The notes: a model not told the origin generated them from the letters alone. 64,000 bases of DNA from Ichthyophis bannanicus (GCA_033557465.1 CM066032.1:58564955-58628954), one strand, 5' to 3'; shown: positions 10,524 to 22,492, counted from the stretch's first letter. Translations and numbers: made by a program.

Positions 10524-10849
10524 CTTTTAAAACATCAGAGAAAAAGAGTGATCAGCCCTGAAGTTGTCCTGTCCTTCCCAAACCAGTTGCATCATAACAG
10601 AAGATCTCTTTCCACGTTAAATTACAAAACCTGGTAGTAATATTCAGTCTGCTGACTGGTGCATCAAGATAAGCAGGTAAGCCATCCGCTTATCTCTTGC
10701 GCTAGATATTCAGCAACTGTATCCATTTAAGGAGGACCACTGAATATGTGGTTCTAAATTGAAAAGGTTTGCAGTCCTACTCTCTGGTATCGTTACTAAC
10801 GTGCATTAACGGAATAACATGTTACAAACCATGTTATGATGTAAGCAAA
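10524..10849. other. no gene recognised; possible intron sequence
   Basis: If the flanking exon is real, this is the 3' end of its intron. It includes a short degenerate stretch containing GATATTCAGCAACTG near 10707, resembling the GATATTCAGC-type DNA repeat termini. Nothing else is recognised. Confidence 0.35.
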
Positions 10850-10951
10850 AGATCCTTTGTTCTGATGTGAAACTTGTGTTATTTGTAAACCGCACTGATA
10901 CCAAAAAGCGCGGTATATAAGAACTGTAAATAAATAAATTAAATAAATAAA
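10850..10951 (+). mobile_element. L2 or SINE 3' tail fragment
   Basis: This contains TGTAAACCGCACTGATACC, then GCGCGGTATATAAGAACTG, then a TAAATAAATAAAT tail. It is the shared 3' tail of L2 elements and SINEs in this window. No coding part is present, so the parent element cannot be told. Confidence 0.75.
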
Positions 10952-11112
10952 CGCACAATTTTTGCCTCTTAAGAACATTAAATGGCAAAACTGTGCATTA
11001 TTTTACTGCAACTTAAGTTAAGAAATAATGAGATGCAAAGCATGCAAATGAATGTAAAGCACTTTATACTATGCAAATGTAATTACGCAGCTTGTATTAA
11101 GCTTTTCAAGCT
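10952..11112. other. no recognised feature
   Basis: AT-rich sequence between the L2-type tail and the CR1-A copy. Nothing was recognised. Confidence 0.3.
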
Positions 11113-13520
11113 GTGTTATTCCTAGAAAATGATACCAGCCCAATACAGGTGTTACATTTCCTGAAGGGGAAGGCGATGGCAGTGGGGGTGTACTATCAAC
11201 AGCCTGACCAGAATGAACAAATGGATGATGAAATGCTCAAAGAAATCAAGGAAGCTAACAAAAGTCACAACAGAGTAGTAATAATGGGTGATTTCTATTA
11301 CCCCGGTATCGACTGGGTCAGTGTCACGGCAAGACATGCTAGGGAGATAAAGTTTATAGATGAAATAAATGACTGCTTCTTGGAGCAGCTGCTTCATGAA
11401 CCGACCAGAGGGGAAGCCATACTGGAGCTAGTCCTTAGTGGAACACCAGATCTGGTGCAAGAAATAAGGGTGTTGGGACCACTTGGCAATAGTGATCATA
11501 GCATGATCGCGTTTGATTTAATTAGTGGAGGAGGGATGGTAAAGAAATCCACAGTACTACCTTTTAACTTTCGAAACGGAGACTATGATAAAATGAGGAA
11601 TATAGTTAAGAAAAAACTAAAAGGAGCGGTTGCAAAGGTTAAAGACTTACATCAAGCTTGGGTGTTGTTTAAAAATACTATCCTGGAAGCCCAGACCAGC
11701 TGTATTCCACGCATTAAGAAAAGTGGAAGAAAGTCCAAAAAACTGCCAGCATGGTTTAAAGGTGAGGTCAGAGAGGCTGTTGTTGCCAAAAAAGCATCCT
11801 TCAGGAAATGGAAAAAAGAGCCAAATGACGAAACCTGGAAACAGCACAAACACTGGCAAGTTAAATGCAAAGCAATGATAAGGCAGGCAAAGCGAGAATT
11901 TGAGAAGGAACTTGCTACGGAAGCAAAAACACGAAATAAAGACTTTTTCAAGTACATTCATAGCAAAAGGCCTGTGAGAGAGTCAATTGGACCGTTAGAT
12001 GATAGAGGGGTAAAAGGGGCAGTAAGAGAAGACAAGGCTATAGCGGAGATACTGAATGAATTCTTTGCTTCGGTCTTTACTGAGGAAGATGTACGGATGT
12101 TACCCAAGACTGAATTGGTATTTAAAGGTGATACTGCAGAGGAATTGAGAGAAATATCGCTACACCGGGAAGATGTATTACAACTCTTTGATAAACTGAA
12201 TAGTAGCAAATCACCTGGACTGGATGTTATATATCCAAGAGTGTTGAAAGAACTGAAATATGTGATTGCAGACCTGCTATTAGTAATCTGTGAACTTTCA
12301 TTAAAATCATCTGTAATACCTGAAGATTCGAGGGTCGCCAATGTAACGCCAATTTTTAAAAAGGGACCCAGGGATGATCCGGAAAACTACAGACCGGTAA
12401 GCCTGACGTCAGTACAAAGGAAAATGGTAGAAACCATCATAAAGAACAAAATTACACAGCATGTAGATAGTCATGGCCTAATGGGAGACAGTCAACATGG
12501 CTTTAGACAAGGAAGATCTTGCCTTACTAATCTGATATGTTTTTTTTAAGGTGTGAATAAACTGGTAGACAAAGGTGAGTCTGTTGATATAGTGTATCTG
12601 GACTTTCAGAAAGCCTTTGACAAGGTCCCTCATCAGAGACTTTTGGCAAAACTAAAAAGTCATGGGATAGGAGGCAGTGTACTATTGTGGATCGGGAACT
12701 GGTTAAAAGATAGAAAGCAGAGGGTAGGGCTAAGTGGCCAATTTTCCCAATGGAAAAAGGTGAATAGTGGAGTACCCCAGGGATCTGTACTGGGTCCACT
12801 AATTTTTGACATATTCATAAATGACCTGGAAAAGGGAATAACTAGTGAGGTTATCAAATTTGCAGACGACACTGTTTAAAGTTGTTAAAACCCAAGAGGA
12901 CTGTGGAAAACTGCAGGAGGATCTGGATAAATTGGAAGACTGGGCATCCAAATGGCAGATGAAATTTAATGTGGACAAGTGCAAAGTTATGCATCTAGGA
13001 AAGAACAACCCACACTATGGTTACACGATGCAAGGTTCCACATTGGGAACCACCACCCAAGAAAAAGATTTAGGAATCATCGTGGATAACATGTTAAAAC
13101 CCTCCGCCCAGTGTGCAGCGGCGGCCAAGAGAGCAAATAGAATGCTGGGTATCATAAGGAAGGGAACGGAAAATAAAATAAAGGATATTATAATGCCTCT
13201 GTATCGTTTCATGGTACGACCGCACCTTGAATATTGTGTGCAATTCTGGTTGCCGTATCTTAAAAAGGATATAGCTTTATTAGAAAAGGTACAGAGAAGA
13301 GCCACCAAAATGGTAAATGGGATATAAGGCTACTCCTATGAAGAGAGGCTACAAAGGTTAGGGCTCTTCAACCTGGAAAAGAGACGGCTGAGGGGAGATA
13401 TGATAGAGGTCTATAAATTAATGAATGGAGTGGAACGGGTAAACGTAGATGAATTGTTTATGCTATCAGAATATAGAAAGACTAGGGGACATGCAATGAA
13501 GCTACAGGGTAAACTACTTA
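11113..13520 (+). mobile_element. CR1-A LINE ORF2 copy, 5' truncated and broken
   Basis: The longest CR1-A coding stretch in the window. It starts within the endonuclease (VVIMGDF, then GIDWVSV; SDHSMIAFDL is the C-terminal endonuclease motif) and runs through the reverse transcriptase ([63 protein letters not shown]) to HLEYCVQFW and RRATKMVNGI. Lesions: an in-frame TAA at 12547, a frameshift just after FADD near 12873, and a stop at 13325. A C-terminal stretch (GLFNLEKRRLRGDMIEVY) is still readable to 13515. The protein would nick DNA and reverse-transcribe its RNA; this copy cannot. It is cut off by the LTR-like element at 13521. Confidence 0.9.
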
Positions 13521-14909
13521 TGTGGTGGCGAAACTGTATTAGAGCCCATGGAAATAGATAAAAGACAAACATTTTCCTTCAAGCAAAGGGATATCCCAGA
13601 GAGCACTGACTTTCAAAGTACAGCCAAAGTGAAAAAAAATACACACGGGGCTGCTGAGCTCAGACCACACCCAAGCTCCAAGGCAACCAAGAGAGGTAAT
13701 GAGAAGCACCTGGGGGAGGAGTTTGAGGCTGTAGGGCAGCCCCACTCATTTAAGCCTCAGGGAACAGGAAGAGGGGAGACCACCAGGGAAACAGAAGGCG
13801 AGGAGATCACGAGGGAATCAGAAGAAAAGGAATCTTTCAGGGAAGCTGAGAGAGAGAGGTGCTCCAAAGACAGCCTCAGAAGGGATTCCCATTGCAGCCA
13901 AAAACACAGGAAACTACAGCCCTGAACGAAGCCCGTGGTGTAAAGGAATTACAGCTGGCTCTGGATACAGGAGCGTTTGACCTGAGGAAGCTGCAGAATA
14001 TAAGCAAGGTACGGGAACAGCCCAGCAGGAGCCTGTGGGGAGAGTTTCACTTCTGGAAAGGCCGGTGAAAAGAACTGTTGCTAGAAAGAAGGTGAGCCCA
14101 TTAGAAGCCTTGAACAGTTTATTGAAAGATAAGGATCTCCATAGCCCATCAAAAACCCCTGAACCTAGAGAGAGGTCTCGCTGGGAAAAGGTTTTAAAAT
14201 TGTTAGAAGAAATTAAGCCTATGTTCCCACAAGCTGATTCCAGTCAGGAGACAACAGATCCTGATTATGAAGGCATGCAGATAGATAATTATGATTCTGA
14301 TAATGCCTCTACAGAATCTCAAATGGATTGCTCTTTTTGTACAAAGACAAAATGAAGAAGCTATAGGGTTTAAATGTGGAAAGACCCAGAAGCTATTATA
14401 CCAGTATGTCTTGTGCCTAGAGTGCTGAAAATGTTTGAAATGAAGTTGCTGGTGTTTTAAAGCAGCTAGAAAATATTCAAAGGCTTGATTTGAATGTTTA
14501 AGAAAGAACTATCTGAGTGGGCAGCAGCCAGAAGTAAAAGAAGCTTTAATTTGAATATAGCACAGTTTGGAAAAGCAGTTGTTTAAGCCTGAAGTAAAGG
14601 AACTATCAAGCTGAATTATGTAACAGCTGAAGAAAGCAATTGCAACTTTTGTCACTGTGAAGTCCTTGATCTGAAAATTCTTTTTCTTTTGTGGGAGAAG
14701 TATCCTAATTTTGTTAATATGTGTTTTTGGTGCAAAGGAAGAGAAAAATAAATTTTCCTATGTTTTTGCCTTCAAACCCTCGGCCTACTCATCATTTCAC
14801 ACAACTACAAGCCCCAGAAGCTTCGGCTCTGGGAACCCATACTAAAAAGGGACATTAGGAGGTACGCCTCTGCCTACAGGCAATCGCCTAGACAAGTGGG
14901 GGCGCCACA
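13521..14909 (+). mobile_element. solo-LTR-like element with 4-bp target duplication
   Basis: The segment starts TGTGGTGGCG and ends GGCGCCACA, so it has TG...CA ends and a short inverted terminal match. It is flanked by CTTA on both sides (13517-13520 and 14910-14913), a 4-bp target duplication. An AATAAA signal lies near 14747. Short charged open frames inside (13548-13925, 14035-14355) resemble no known domain. Length and ends fit a solo LTR of a Ty3-type or related element, inserted into the CR1-A 3' region. A non-autonomous DNA transposon with TGTGG ends is the alternative. No internal retroviral genes are present. Confidence 0.55.
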
Positions 14910-15129
14910 CTTAGTATCTAGGGGTTTGAGCAGAAGCTATCCCCCTCTGCAGCAGGGAAATACGTATTGCATCTGATTTGCAATTTCAGTTCAGATCAGG
15001 GAAAGCAAATAATTAAATTATAAAATCCAGTTAAAAATTCTAAACTACAACTGTACGTATTATCCTATGGCTTCGCATTAGTAAAGATATACCCTATGTA
15101 GAAGAAAGATCTATAGAAGTGCAACTTAC

Positions 15130-15370
15130 CATAGTTGGGGCAGGTTTTGAACTCGCCTCCCCTGTCCGATCCCAATTGCAGGAGGGATCTATCAGCACCA
15201 ATCACACGGATGAAAAACGTTGGCTTGTTTATCCCATTGTACCAGTCACTCAAGTCAGATTTATATTGGCAAGCCCAGAGACTGTGACTTCCATACTTGA
15301 CATACAGTGAGGTAGGAAGACCTTCTTGAGAATTTTCTATTGTCCTCCTTGGTCCAAGTTCACCACCACC
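15130..15370 (-). CDS. candidate internal exon with canonical splice sites
   Basis: On the minus strand an 80-codon open stretch plus one base is bounded by an acceptor (CATTTTTAG) and a strong donor (G followed by GTAAGT at 15129-15124). The translation includes SLYVKYGSHSLWACQYKSD, DWYNGINKPTFFIRVIGAD and GGEFKTCPNYG. Two Cys, many aromatic residues and no low complexity suggest a folded extracellular domain, but I do not recognise the family. No transposable element matches it. Both splice sites fit the same strand and the 3' phase (1) matches the candidate exon at 10207-10523, about 4.6 kb downstream. Confidence 0.5.
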
Positions 15371-15490
15371 CTAAAAATGAAACAATGTAACACACTGTGA
15401 AGGAAAAAATCAACATGAACCCCAGCACATTATGAAATGAGGAAAGATGATATCATGCGTGACCATGAAAGGTCCATCTTGAGATGGCTA

Positions 15491-15673
15491 GGGGGTGTGT
15501 TTATTAAAGTGCATTAGCCTTAAGCTGCTAATACCCCATTTTTGTGCAAATAGCGCCGCATTAGCTGCACATGCTATGCAGTATCTCTTGGGGGCGTGCA
15601 CAGTCCAAAAACGCAAAGAGCACAGGACACACTGAGGCGGCATTAGCTAACGGGGTTTAGTAAACATGCCTCT
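15491..15673. mobile_element. short MITE sharing termini with the long TIR transposons
   Basis: The left end is GGGGGTGTGTTTATTAAAG and the right end TTTAGTAAACATGCCTCT, which as its complement reads AGAGGCATGTTTACTAAA. Immediately inside, GCATTAGC occurs at both ends. The termini match those of the 4.2-4.5 kb elements at 44602 and 58393. There is no coding capacity. The target duplication is unclear. Confidence 0.6.
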
Positions 15674-16679
15674 CGGAGTTTCAAACACCACTAAACACTC
15701 TTTTGAGTCCCTTGAGTAACTCAAAACCCTGTCTCCACTTCTATAAGTAGATCTCCACATGACAAGAAGCCCCCTTCTATTTCTCTGATTCCTCATGACA
15801 CTAAGAAGGTGGGATAAGAAATCTTTCCCCTGTATTTATTTATTTATATTTCAAAACAATTTCTATATTGCAATTTCGAAGGATCAATTGCGGTTTGCAA
15901 TTAACAACATTTTGAAGAGTGCACGAACAGTTGTATTCTCCAAGTACATGGAACAGAGGAGAACTATGTACATGAAACTGATTTTAATGCATTGCATGCT
16001 TAACAATGACAGAAACGTAATCAAACTCAAGTTAACTATTTACAATACAGTTGTAGAGTGGGGTATCATAGATTAGGGGTGGGGGGGGGGAAGTTACTGG
16101 TGTATTATGTTGCTCAAGAGTGCCAAAATTGAGGGCAAATAGATGTGTTTTGAGGTTCTTTCTGAAGGTTTGTAGGTCGCCTTGTTCTCTGAGGTGGTCA
16201 GGGAGAGTGTTCCAGAGGTGAGGGGCCATGTGAGAGAAGGCCTAGTTGCTAGTTATTTGTCTGGCTTTCCTAAAATCACTTGGAATCATAAGTTTATTTT
16301 TGTTTCCCTTGCGTTTGTTGTGGTTGTTATTTTCTTTGGTGGTAAGTATGGAAAGGTACGATGGGAAATGTGGTTAATTAATTTGAATGTTGTGACAATA
16401 ATTTTGTATTTTATACGACTTTGCATTGGTAGCCAGTGGAGTGCCCGGAGTGTTGATGTGATGTGTTCGGTGGAGTTAGTGTTCCTGACTATTCTTGCTG
16501 CAACATTTTGAGCTAGTTGGAGGCGTTTTAAGTCCTGTTTTGTTATGCCTTGCAGGATAGTATTTGCAAAATCAAGGTGTGACATGATTATTGCTTGTAT
16601 TACTGATCTAAGGTCGTAAGGGTGAAGTAGAGGGTGCAGTTGTTTTAAAAGTTTGAGTTTATATAATATCTTTTTGGCT

Positions 16680-16817
16680 GTTTGTGTAATGTGAGATGTA
16701 ACTGTTAACAGTTTTGTACATAGTTCTTATGAAATGTTTTATGTAAACAAGTTCTGTTCCATGTAAACCACCTTGATAAACTGAAAGGCGGTATATAAAA
16801 ATTGTTAAATAAATAAA
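16680..16817 (+). mobile_element. LINE/SINE 3' tail inserted in the minus-strand L2
   Basis: This contains GTTCCATGTAAACCACCTTG, then AAAGGCGGTATATAAAAATTG and an AAATAAATAAAT tail, in the opposite orientation to the host L2. It interrupts the L2 frame: before it the protein reads VKYLGVITDCSLK, after it the frame is lost. Only the tail is present, so it is a very short 5'-truncated insertion. Confidence 0.7.
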
Positions 16818-18005
16818 TGTACATTTAAGGGAACAGTCAGTGATTACCCCTAGGTATTTAACTTCATTTTTAACCAAAATGGTAAAATCATTGATTCCAA
16901 TCGTTGAGGGGGAGGGGGGAGAGAAGTTTTGACTTCTTGTTACAAACATGACATCAGTTTTTGCGAAATTGATGTAGAGGTTGTGATTCTCTAGCCATTT
17001 GATGATTTCCGAGAGGCAGTCAGCAAGTAATTGGGTTGGTGGGTTTAAGTTGCCTCATGGTAGATATAGCATTATATAGTCCGTGTAAATATGATAATTT
17101 ACGTGGAATCTTTTAGAGATGGAACATATAGGTTGGATATAAATGTTAAAGAGTAGGGCAGAAAGGGCGCAGCCTAGGGGAAGACCTTGTTCTTGTTTAT
17201 AGGTATCAGAGATTTGATGTTCTATTCTAACTGCATGTGATCTATTAGATAAGTATGATGTGAACCATTTTAGGACATTGTCTTTGATCCCTATCTGCTT
17301 AAAACTGTTTAGCATTCTTTGATGGTTAACATTATCGAATGCTGCAGTGATGTCGAGGAAAATTAGCAAAAATGAATTTTTTGTATTGTCAATGCCTCTT
17401 GCAAGGGTGTCAATTAGGACAGTGAGGAGTGTTTCCACCCCATTGAACGGGCGAAATCCATATTGCTGTTTGTCCAATTGGGCGGAGGCATCTATATGGT
17501 CCTGTAGTTGGATTTGGACCGTTTTCTCCATAACTTTTTACAAGAGTGGGAGGCTTGAGATTGGCCTGTATGACGTAAGGGCGTATATGTCAGTGGTTTT
17601 GTTTTTTAGAATCGGTTGGATTTGAGCGTGTTTCAGTGTAGTTGGTAGGTACCCATTCGTAAGTGAGAGGTTGATGATAGGGGTGATAAATGAGGCTAGT
17701 TCTGCAAAGGAGGCTTTTATCCAGCCTACTGGACAAGGATCTAGATGGGATGTGGTGGTGTTTAGTTTGGAAAATATATTTTTAAGTACATCTTTGTTAA
17801 GTGGAAAAATGTGGACCAAGGTGTGATGTGGGAAGAACACTCTGTAGTGTTATCCATTTCAGGGAGTGTCTTGTGCTTTAATTTGTCCCTATAATAGTTA
17901 GCTCGGATATGAGGCGCTATTACATGGTCGTTCAAGATTTTGTTTGCACTGTTTTTTGTTAAAGATTGCACAATTCCAAAGAGTTCTCTTGGGCGGTTTA
18001 ACAAT

Positions 18006-18306
18006 GGGGGAGGAGTAGCCTAGTGGTTGGGGCAAGGTACTTCAGGCCGGAAGGTCGGGGGTTCAAATCCCACTAGAGGACAGCAACCTTGGGCCGGAAG
18101 GACTGCGGTTTCTAGTCCCACAGATGCTCCTTGTGGTCTTGGGCAAGCCACTTAACCCTCCATAGCCCATGTTCCCTGTAGGTATTAGTGTATGTGTCTC
18201 ATATCCCTGCTTGTTAAATGTATCCCCCAATTGTGTTGTGACCGCTTTGATTGAAGGATAAGGCGGTATACAAAAACTGTCTAAATAAATAAATAAATAA
18301 ATAAAT
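18006..18306 (+). mobile_element. tRNA-derived CORE-type SINE
   Basis: The head is tRNA-like: TAGCCTAGTGG fits an A box and GGTTCAAATCC a B box, with normal tRNA spacing. The body contains CTTGGGCAAGCCACTTAACC, which resembles the conserved core of MIR/CORE SINEs. The tail, CCGCTTTGATTGAAGGATAAGG then CGGTATACAAAAACTG and TAAATAAATAAA repeats, resembles L2 3' ends. RNA polymerase III would transcribe it and L2 proteins would move it. It sits inside the minus-strand L2 copy. A TTTAA on both sides may be the target duplication. Confidence 0.85.
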
Positions 18307-19690
18307 GTATTTAATAGGTTGAAGTAGTAATTTTTCTTAGCTGTGTTAATACTATCTCTGTATCATTTAAGATTATTTAGGTAGATTTATTATGCTTTGG
18401 ATTTTGATTTTCTCCATTTATGTTCGGCTTTGTACATTTCTGCTCTTATTTGTTTAATTTCTGTTTGGGATCATGGTACATTATGTCGTGTTTGTCTTAT
18501 AGAGTGTGGAGTATGGGATGAATTTGACATAGCAGCATTAGAGATCATGGAATTCCAATTTGATATGGCGTCGTCAAGGTCTGAGGGGTTTTGTATTAGA
18601 TTCTGATTTGTTTGGCTCAGGAATTCTTCTTTGTTGAATTTTTTGAATCTCTTAAAGTGTCGCAGGGGTGTAGTTCTAGAGAGAGTGGTATCATGAAAGG
18701 GGAGTTGGAGTTTTATGAGGTGGTGATCAGACCAGGGAATAGGTTGAATTTCTAGCAAGGAGGTGTCATGTGAGGCGTTGAGGTGAGTGGGTAGGAAAAC
18801 TAGGTCTAGAGAATTCCCTTTGCGGTGGGTACTTTTGTTGATAATTTGGGTGTAGTCCATCTGAGATATGGTGTTTAGGAAGGTCTCTGTGTGGGTCTGA
18901 GACAAGGAGGGTAAGTTAAAGTCACCAAGTAGTATTAGAGGTTTAGAATCAGTTGTGTTACCGAGGAGTTCAATTATTGTGTCTAATCGGGATTTAAGTC
19001 AGGTGGTCTGTAGATTAGTCCTATATGGTATTGTTTTATGCTAATAGTTAAGATATTCATGTTGTCTATGTTATCGGAGGTTGTTAGGGAGGCTTTCAGG
19101 GATTCTTTTGCAGCAATGAGGACCAACCCCCCTCCTTTTTTGATGATCTGTGGGTATGAAATATTTCATATCCCGGGCTCTTCAATTGTTTGATTAACAC
19201 TGAATCTGTTTCATTTAACATGTCTCGGTAATACATAAAATGTCAGGGGTGTAGTCTGAAAGTAGATCCTAAAAGATCGATAATTTGTTTCTTATGGACC
19301 TAGTAGCATTGATATAGTAGCATGTGAGGTGTTTCAGTTTGGGCAGACTGACTTCTGGAGGTATAAGGTGGGTCCTGTTTGTTCTTATACTGGCCAGTCC
19401 GTTAAAGTTTGCTTATATATATAACAGTTTGGGTTGTAGATTACAGGTATGGTATAGATTTGAGGGTTGATTAGACCCTGAATTGTCACTAACATAGTGA
19501 TTAGTATGTAGCAGAGGAGGAGGGTACTTGTTATAGTTGTGTAGTGGGATGCCATCTTTAGGAGGGTTATGTTGTGTTTTTGGGGTGTGTATGATTTGTA
19601 CCTGGGGTGTGTAGTAGTTAGTATTAAGGATGATTGGGTTTGAGGTTACTGGGATGGAATTAGATCTCATGGGGAAAGCCGTTTAGCAAT

Positions 19691-20089
19691 GAGATGAGCA
19701 AGGATACAATTTCTGTCTGATCAGACGATGTGTAAATGCAAAAAAGTTTTCTAATCAAAACGGAAACATTTGTAGGCAAAGATAGAGAAGGGAGGGGTGA
19801 GTTAGGGCATGGGGGTTTTGAAGTATTTTAGGAACAGCTGATGTTTCATTTGCTAGGCAGTAATAGTAACTATCATTTATGTTTATAACTTACAAAGTGT
19901 TGTAGCATTTGGGTGTAGTGATACTGTGGACACTATAGATACACTGAACTGCAGTTTGCTTACAAAATGATACAATGAGTCTCGTGAGTACCTTGTATAA
20001 AGATCATTGATCCTCCTTAGTTGTTGTAGTATCTTTTGGTGGGCGACATTGGATTATATTTACTGTTTATTATCAGGTGGCTGCTTCGG
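19691..20089. other. no gene recognised; possible L2 5' sequence
   Basis: AT-rich sequence upstream of the L2 endonuclease frame. It could be the untranslated 5' part of that L2 element, but no second copy is present in the window to test this. Confidence 0.3.
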
Positions 20090-20465
20090 TGCTAGTTGAT
20101 ATTGTGCCTCAGGTCCTTGCCTAAGGGCCACACCAAAAGGCTCTAAGGCTCAGGGCCACCAGGCACAAACATGCCTGGAGGCGTGTTTCATTTTAAAGCT
20201 GGTCTGTGGGAGGATCCTGCCTTGGAGGGGGGAGCATGAGGGGCTTGGAGCTCCTGCTTCTACCCCCAATGGTGGATCGTGAAGAGCAGGAGTGCTCAGA
20301 GGCTGAAGAGGCTTCTGTTCTGCAGTGTGCTTCCTTTTAAAGCTGGTCTATGGGAGGATCCTGCCTTGGAAGGGGAGTGGGGGGGGGGGGGACTTGCAGC
20401 TCCTGCTTCTACCCCCAATGGTGGATCATGTCTGGTGAAGAGCAGGAGTGCTCAGAGGCTGAACA
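20090..20465 (+). repeat. repeat element with a 144-bp tandem duplication
   Basis: The block starting TTTTAAAGCTGGTC at 20191 recurs at 20335, a spacing of about 144 bp. The two copies share CCCCCAATGGTGGATC and AGGAGTGCTCAGAGGCTGAA. The leading part, CCTAAGGGCCACACCAAAAGG, is matched in opposite orientation at 26698-26765, next to another tandem repeat. The two loci are therefore members of one family whose interior expands in tandem. Confidence 0.65.
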
Positions 20466-20469
20466 CATG

Positions 20470-20599
20470 GAGGCCAGTTCTATAGGTGAATGTCCGGGCC
20501 GTCCAGATGTCCAGAAATCTGGGTGGCCCGGAGATGCACTCAATCCTGCTCTCACGTGGGCTAGATAGCTCCGTGGGAGCAGAATCGCAGCATAGGGCC
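20470..20599 (+). mobile_element. GC-rich repeat, left part, split by an L2 insertion
   Basis: GC-rich sequence beginning TTCTATAGGTGAATGTCCGG. It continues after the L2 at 22493. A comparable GC-rich block starting CTATAGAGCCCGATCCC lies at 50415. Function and superfamily are unknown; it has no coding capacity. Confidence 0.45.
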
Positions 20600-22492
20600 C
20601 TAAATACCGCCCTAAAACTCACAACGCTTCGACCAATAATAAAAAACAATAAACTTGACCCAAAAGACCCAAACTCTTACCGACCGATAGCCAGCATTCC
20701 ATTTATAGCTAAAATAATAGAAAAAACGTCCAATTACAATTACAAGACCATATCGATGAACACAAACCCTTAGACTCTCACCAGTTTGGCTTCCGCCCCT
20801 ACCACGGTGTAGAAACCCTTCTAACTACACTGATAGACTTCCTCATCAAAGGCACAGATGATAGCAGTCAAGGCTTCCTACTCCTCTTCATAGACATCTC
20901 TGCCGCCTTTGACAACATCAACCACATTACTTTGATCAATAGACTAGAAAATCTAGGAATAGGTGGGACAGTACTCAATTGGTTTAAGTCTTACATCACA
21001 AACAGACTAATACGTGTTCAAATAGACCAGGAAGTGTCAGAAACCTTCCCCCAAGGACAAGGAATACCCCAGGGATCCGCCCTTTCTGCCCTCCTTTTCA
21101 ACCTGTACCTCCAACCCATTACAAAAATATTCAGAAAACACAAAATTAGTCACTTTATCTATGCTGATGACATCATGCTTGCTCTCCCCATATCCACCAA
21201 AAATCCTACCTACGATGCCCTATCAAAATGCATGGTGGAGACCACCTCCTGGATGGAATCTAACTACCTTAGCATCAACCTCAAAAAAACTGAGGCAATG
21301 TTCGTAACAAGATCACCCGTGACTGAGGACACCTATCCAACATCAATCTCAATCATAAATACAACTATACCCGTCAAAAAAGAGGTAAAATACCTAGGGG
21401 TAATAATAGACCATACACTCACCATGCTACCACATATAAAACAGACGGTAAAAACCATATTCTACAAACTCAAAACCATACAACACCTAAGACCCCTTCT
21501 TGACACCCATGACTTTAGATCAGTTGTTAACACACTCATCACCCCACACTTCGACTATTGTAATAGTCTCTTAATTGGCCTACCACAAAAAAGTACATAC
21601 CTACTTCAAAGAGCCCAGAACATCTGTGCCAAAGTAGTCACAAAAGCCCGCCTAGTAGATCATGTAACCCCAATAATGCTGGAACTGCATTGGCTCCCTA
21701 TAAACAGCAGAATCAGATATAAAATCCTCCTAATCACATTCAAGCTCCTGAACAACATCGCCCCATCATATCTATCCATGCTATTACATGCCCCATCAGA
21801 ATCAAGAACTCGCAGACTAAACGCAACACACTCACTTGAAATACCAAATTCATTCAAAAAACTAAAAAATCCACCAGCACCAGAGCCTTCTCATTCACTG
21901 CCCCCATGCTCTGGAATAATCTCCCAATAAACCTTCGGATCATAAAAGACCTCACCCAATTTAGAAAGGAACTTAAGACATACCTTTTCTCCGAACACTA
22001 TGAAATCCCATACCCCCAAGTCCAACCACACACCATCCCCAAACACTCAAACACAAAGCCCTAAAACCACACTCAACTACCCACACACATACACCCACCA
22101 CATACTCCCACCACATACACCCCAAAATACTCCCAAGAGATGAAAAAAGGAAATAAATTCCTCCACACACACACATATGAAAGGTAGAAAACTCTGACTA
22201 CCTATAAAAAGGTAGAAAAACTCTGATCAACACTACGCTACAGAAACTTATTAATGTATATAAAATGTAAATAGTTTTGACAATTAATGCACAGTTATTT
22301 GTATAAAGTTACAATGTTATAAATCTCTGTTAATAACTATTATCTGTATAAAGTTAAAAAAATCTCTGTTCCATGTAATGTATACATTAGTATACAAATT
22401 TGTTTACTTGTTCCATGTAAACCGCCCCTGATCTCTGGAAGGGGCGGTATAGAAGAAATAGATAAATAAATAAAATAAATAAATAAATAAAA
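20600..22492 (+). mobile_element. L2 LINE, 5' truncated, with 8-bp target duplication
   Basis: ATAGGGCC flanks it at 20592-20599 and 22493-22500, defining the insertion. It encodes reverse transcriptase from NSYRPIASIPFIAKIIEK through FIDISAAFDNINH, GQGIPQGSALSALLFNLYLQ and the catalytic YADDIML to HFDYCNSLLIGLPQKS and LHWLPINSRIRYKIL. There are frameshifts near 20735 and near 21870, the latter just before the FTAPMLWNNLPINLR block. The 3' untranslated region ends with GGAAGGGGCGGTATAG and a TAAATAAATAAA tail. The catalytic motif is intact and the frame mostly open, so it is a relatively young copy. Confidence 0.92.

Larger units (their letters stand above)
15829..19690 (-). mobile_element. 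long L2 LINE copy, broken, with two insertions
   Basis: Read right to left: endonuclease (about 19670-18471, ending with WSDHHLIKLQLPF), linker, then reverse transcriptase (17840-17055: SYRPISSLPLL, KQQYGFRPFNGVETLL, FLDITAAFDNVNH, GLPLGCALSALLFNIY). The C-terminus is at 16585-16100 (SHLDFANTILQGI, LHWLPMQSRIKYK, HLWNTLPDHLREQ), followed by a 3' tail ending TATTTATTTATTT as seen on the plus strand. The YADD catalytic motif is altered to YTDY, and there are several frameshifts, so the copy is inactive. A SINE (18006-18306) and a LINE-tail fragment (16680-16817) are inserted. The exact 5' end near 19690 is uncertain. Confidence 0.9.

Noticed and set aside
13548..13925. 125-codon charged frame as a host or gag gene
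   Set aside because: It lies wholly within the LTR-like element, has low-complexity Glu/Arg/Lys composition, and no recognised domain.
16081..16092. Homopolymer runs of G or C (also near 861, 20383, 25190, 25259, 34119, 34151, 40131 and 56469)
   Set aside because: Simple repeats common in such DNA; no associated feature beyond being possible assembly weak points.
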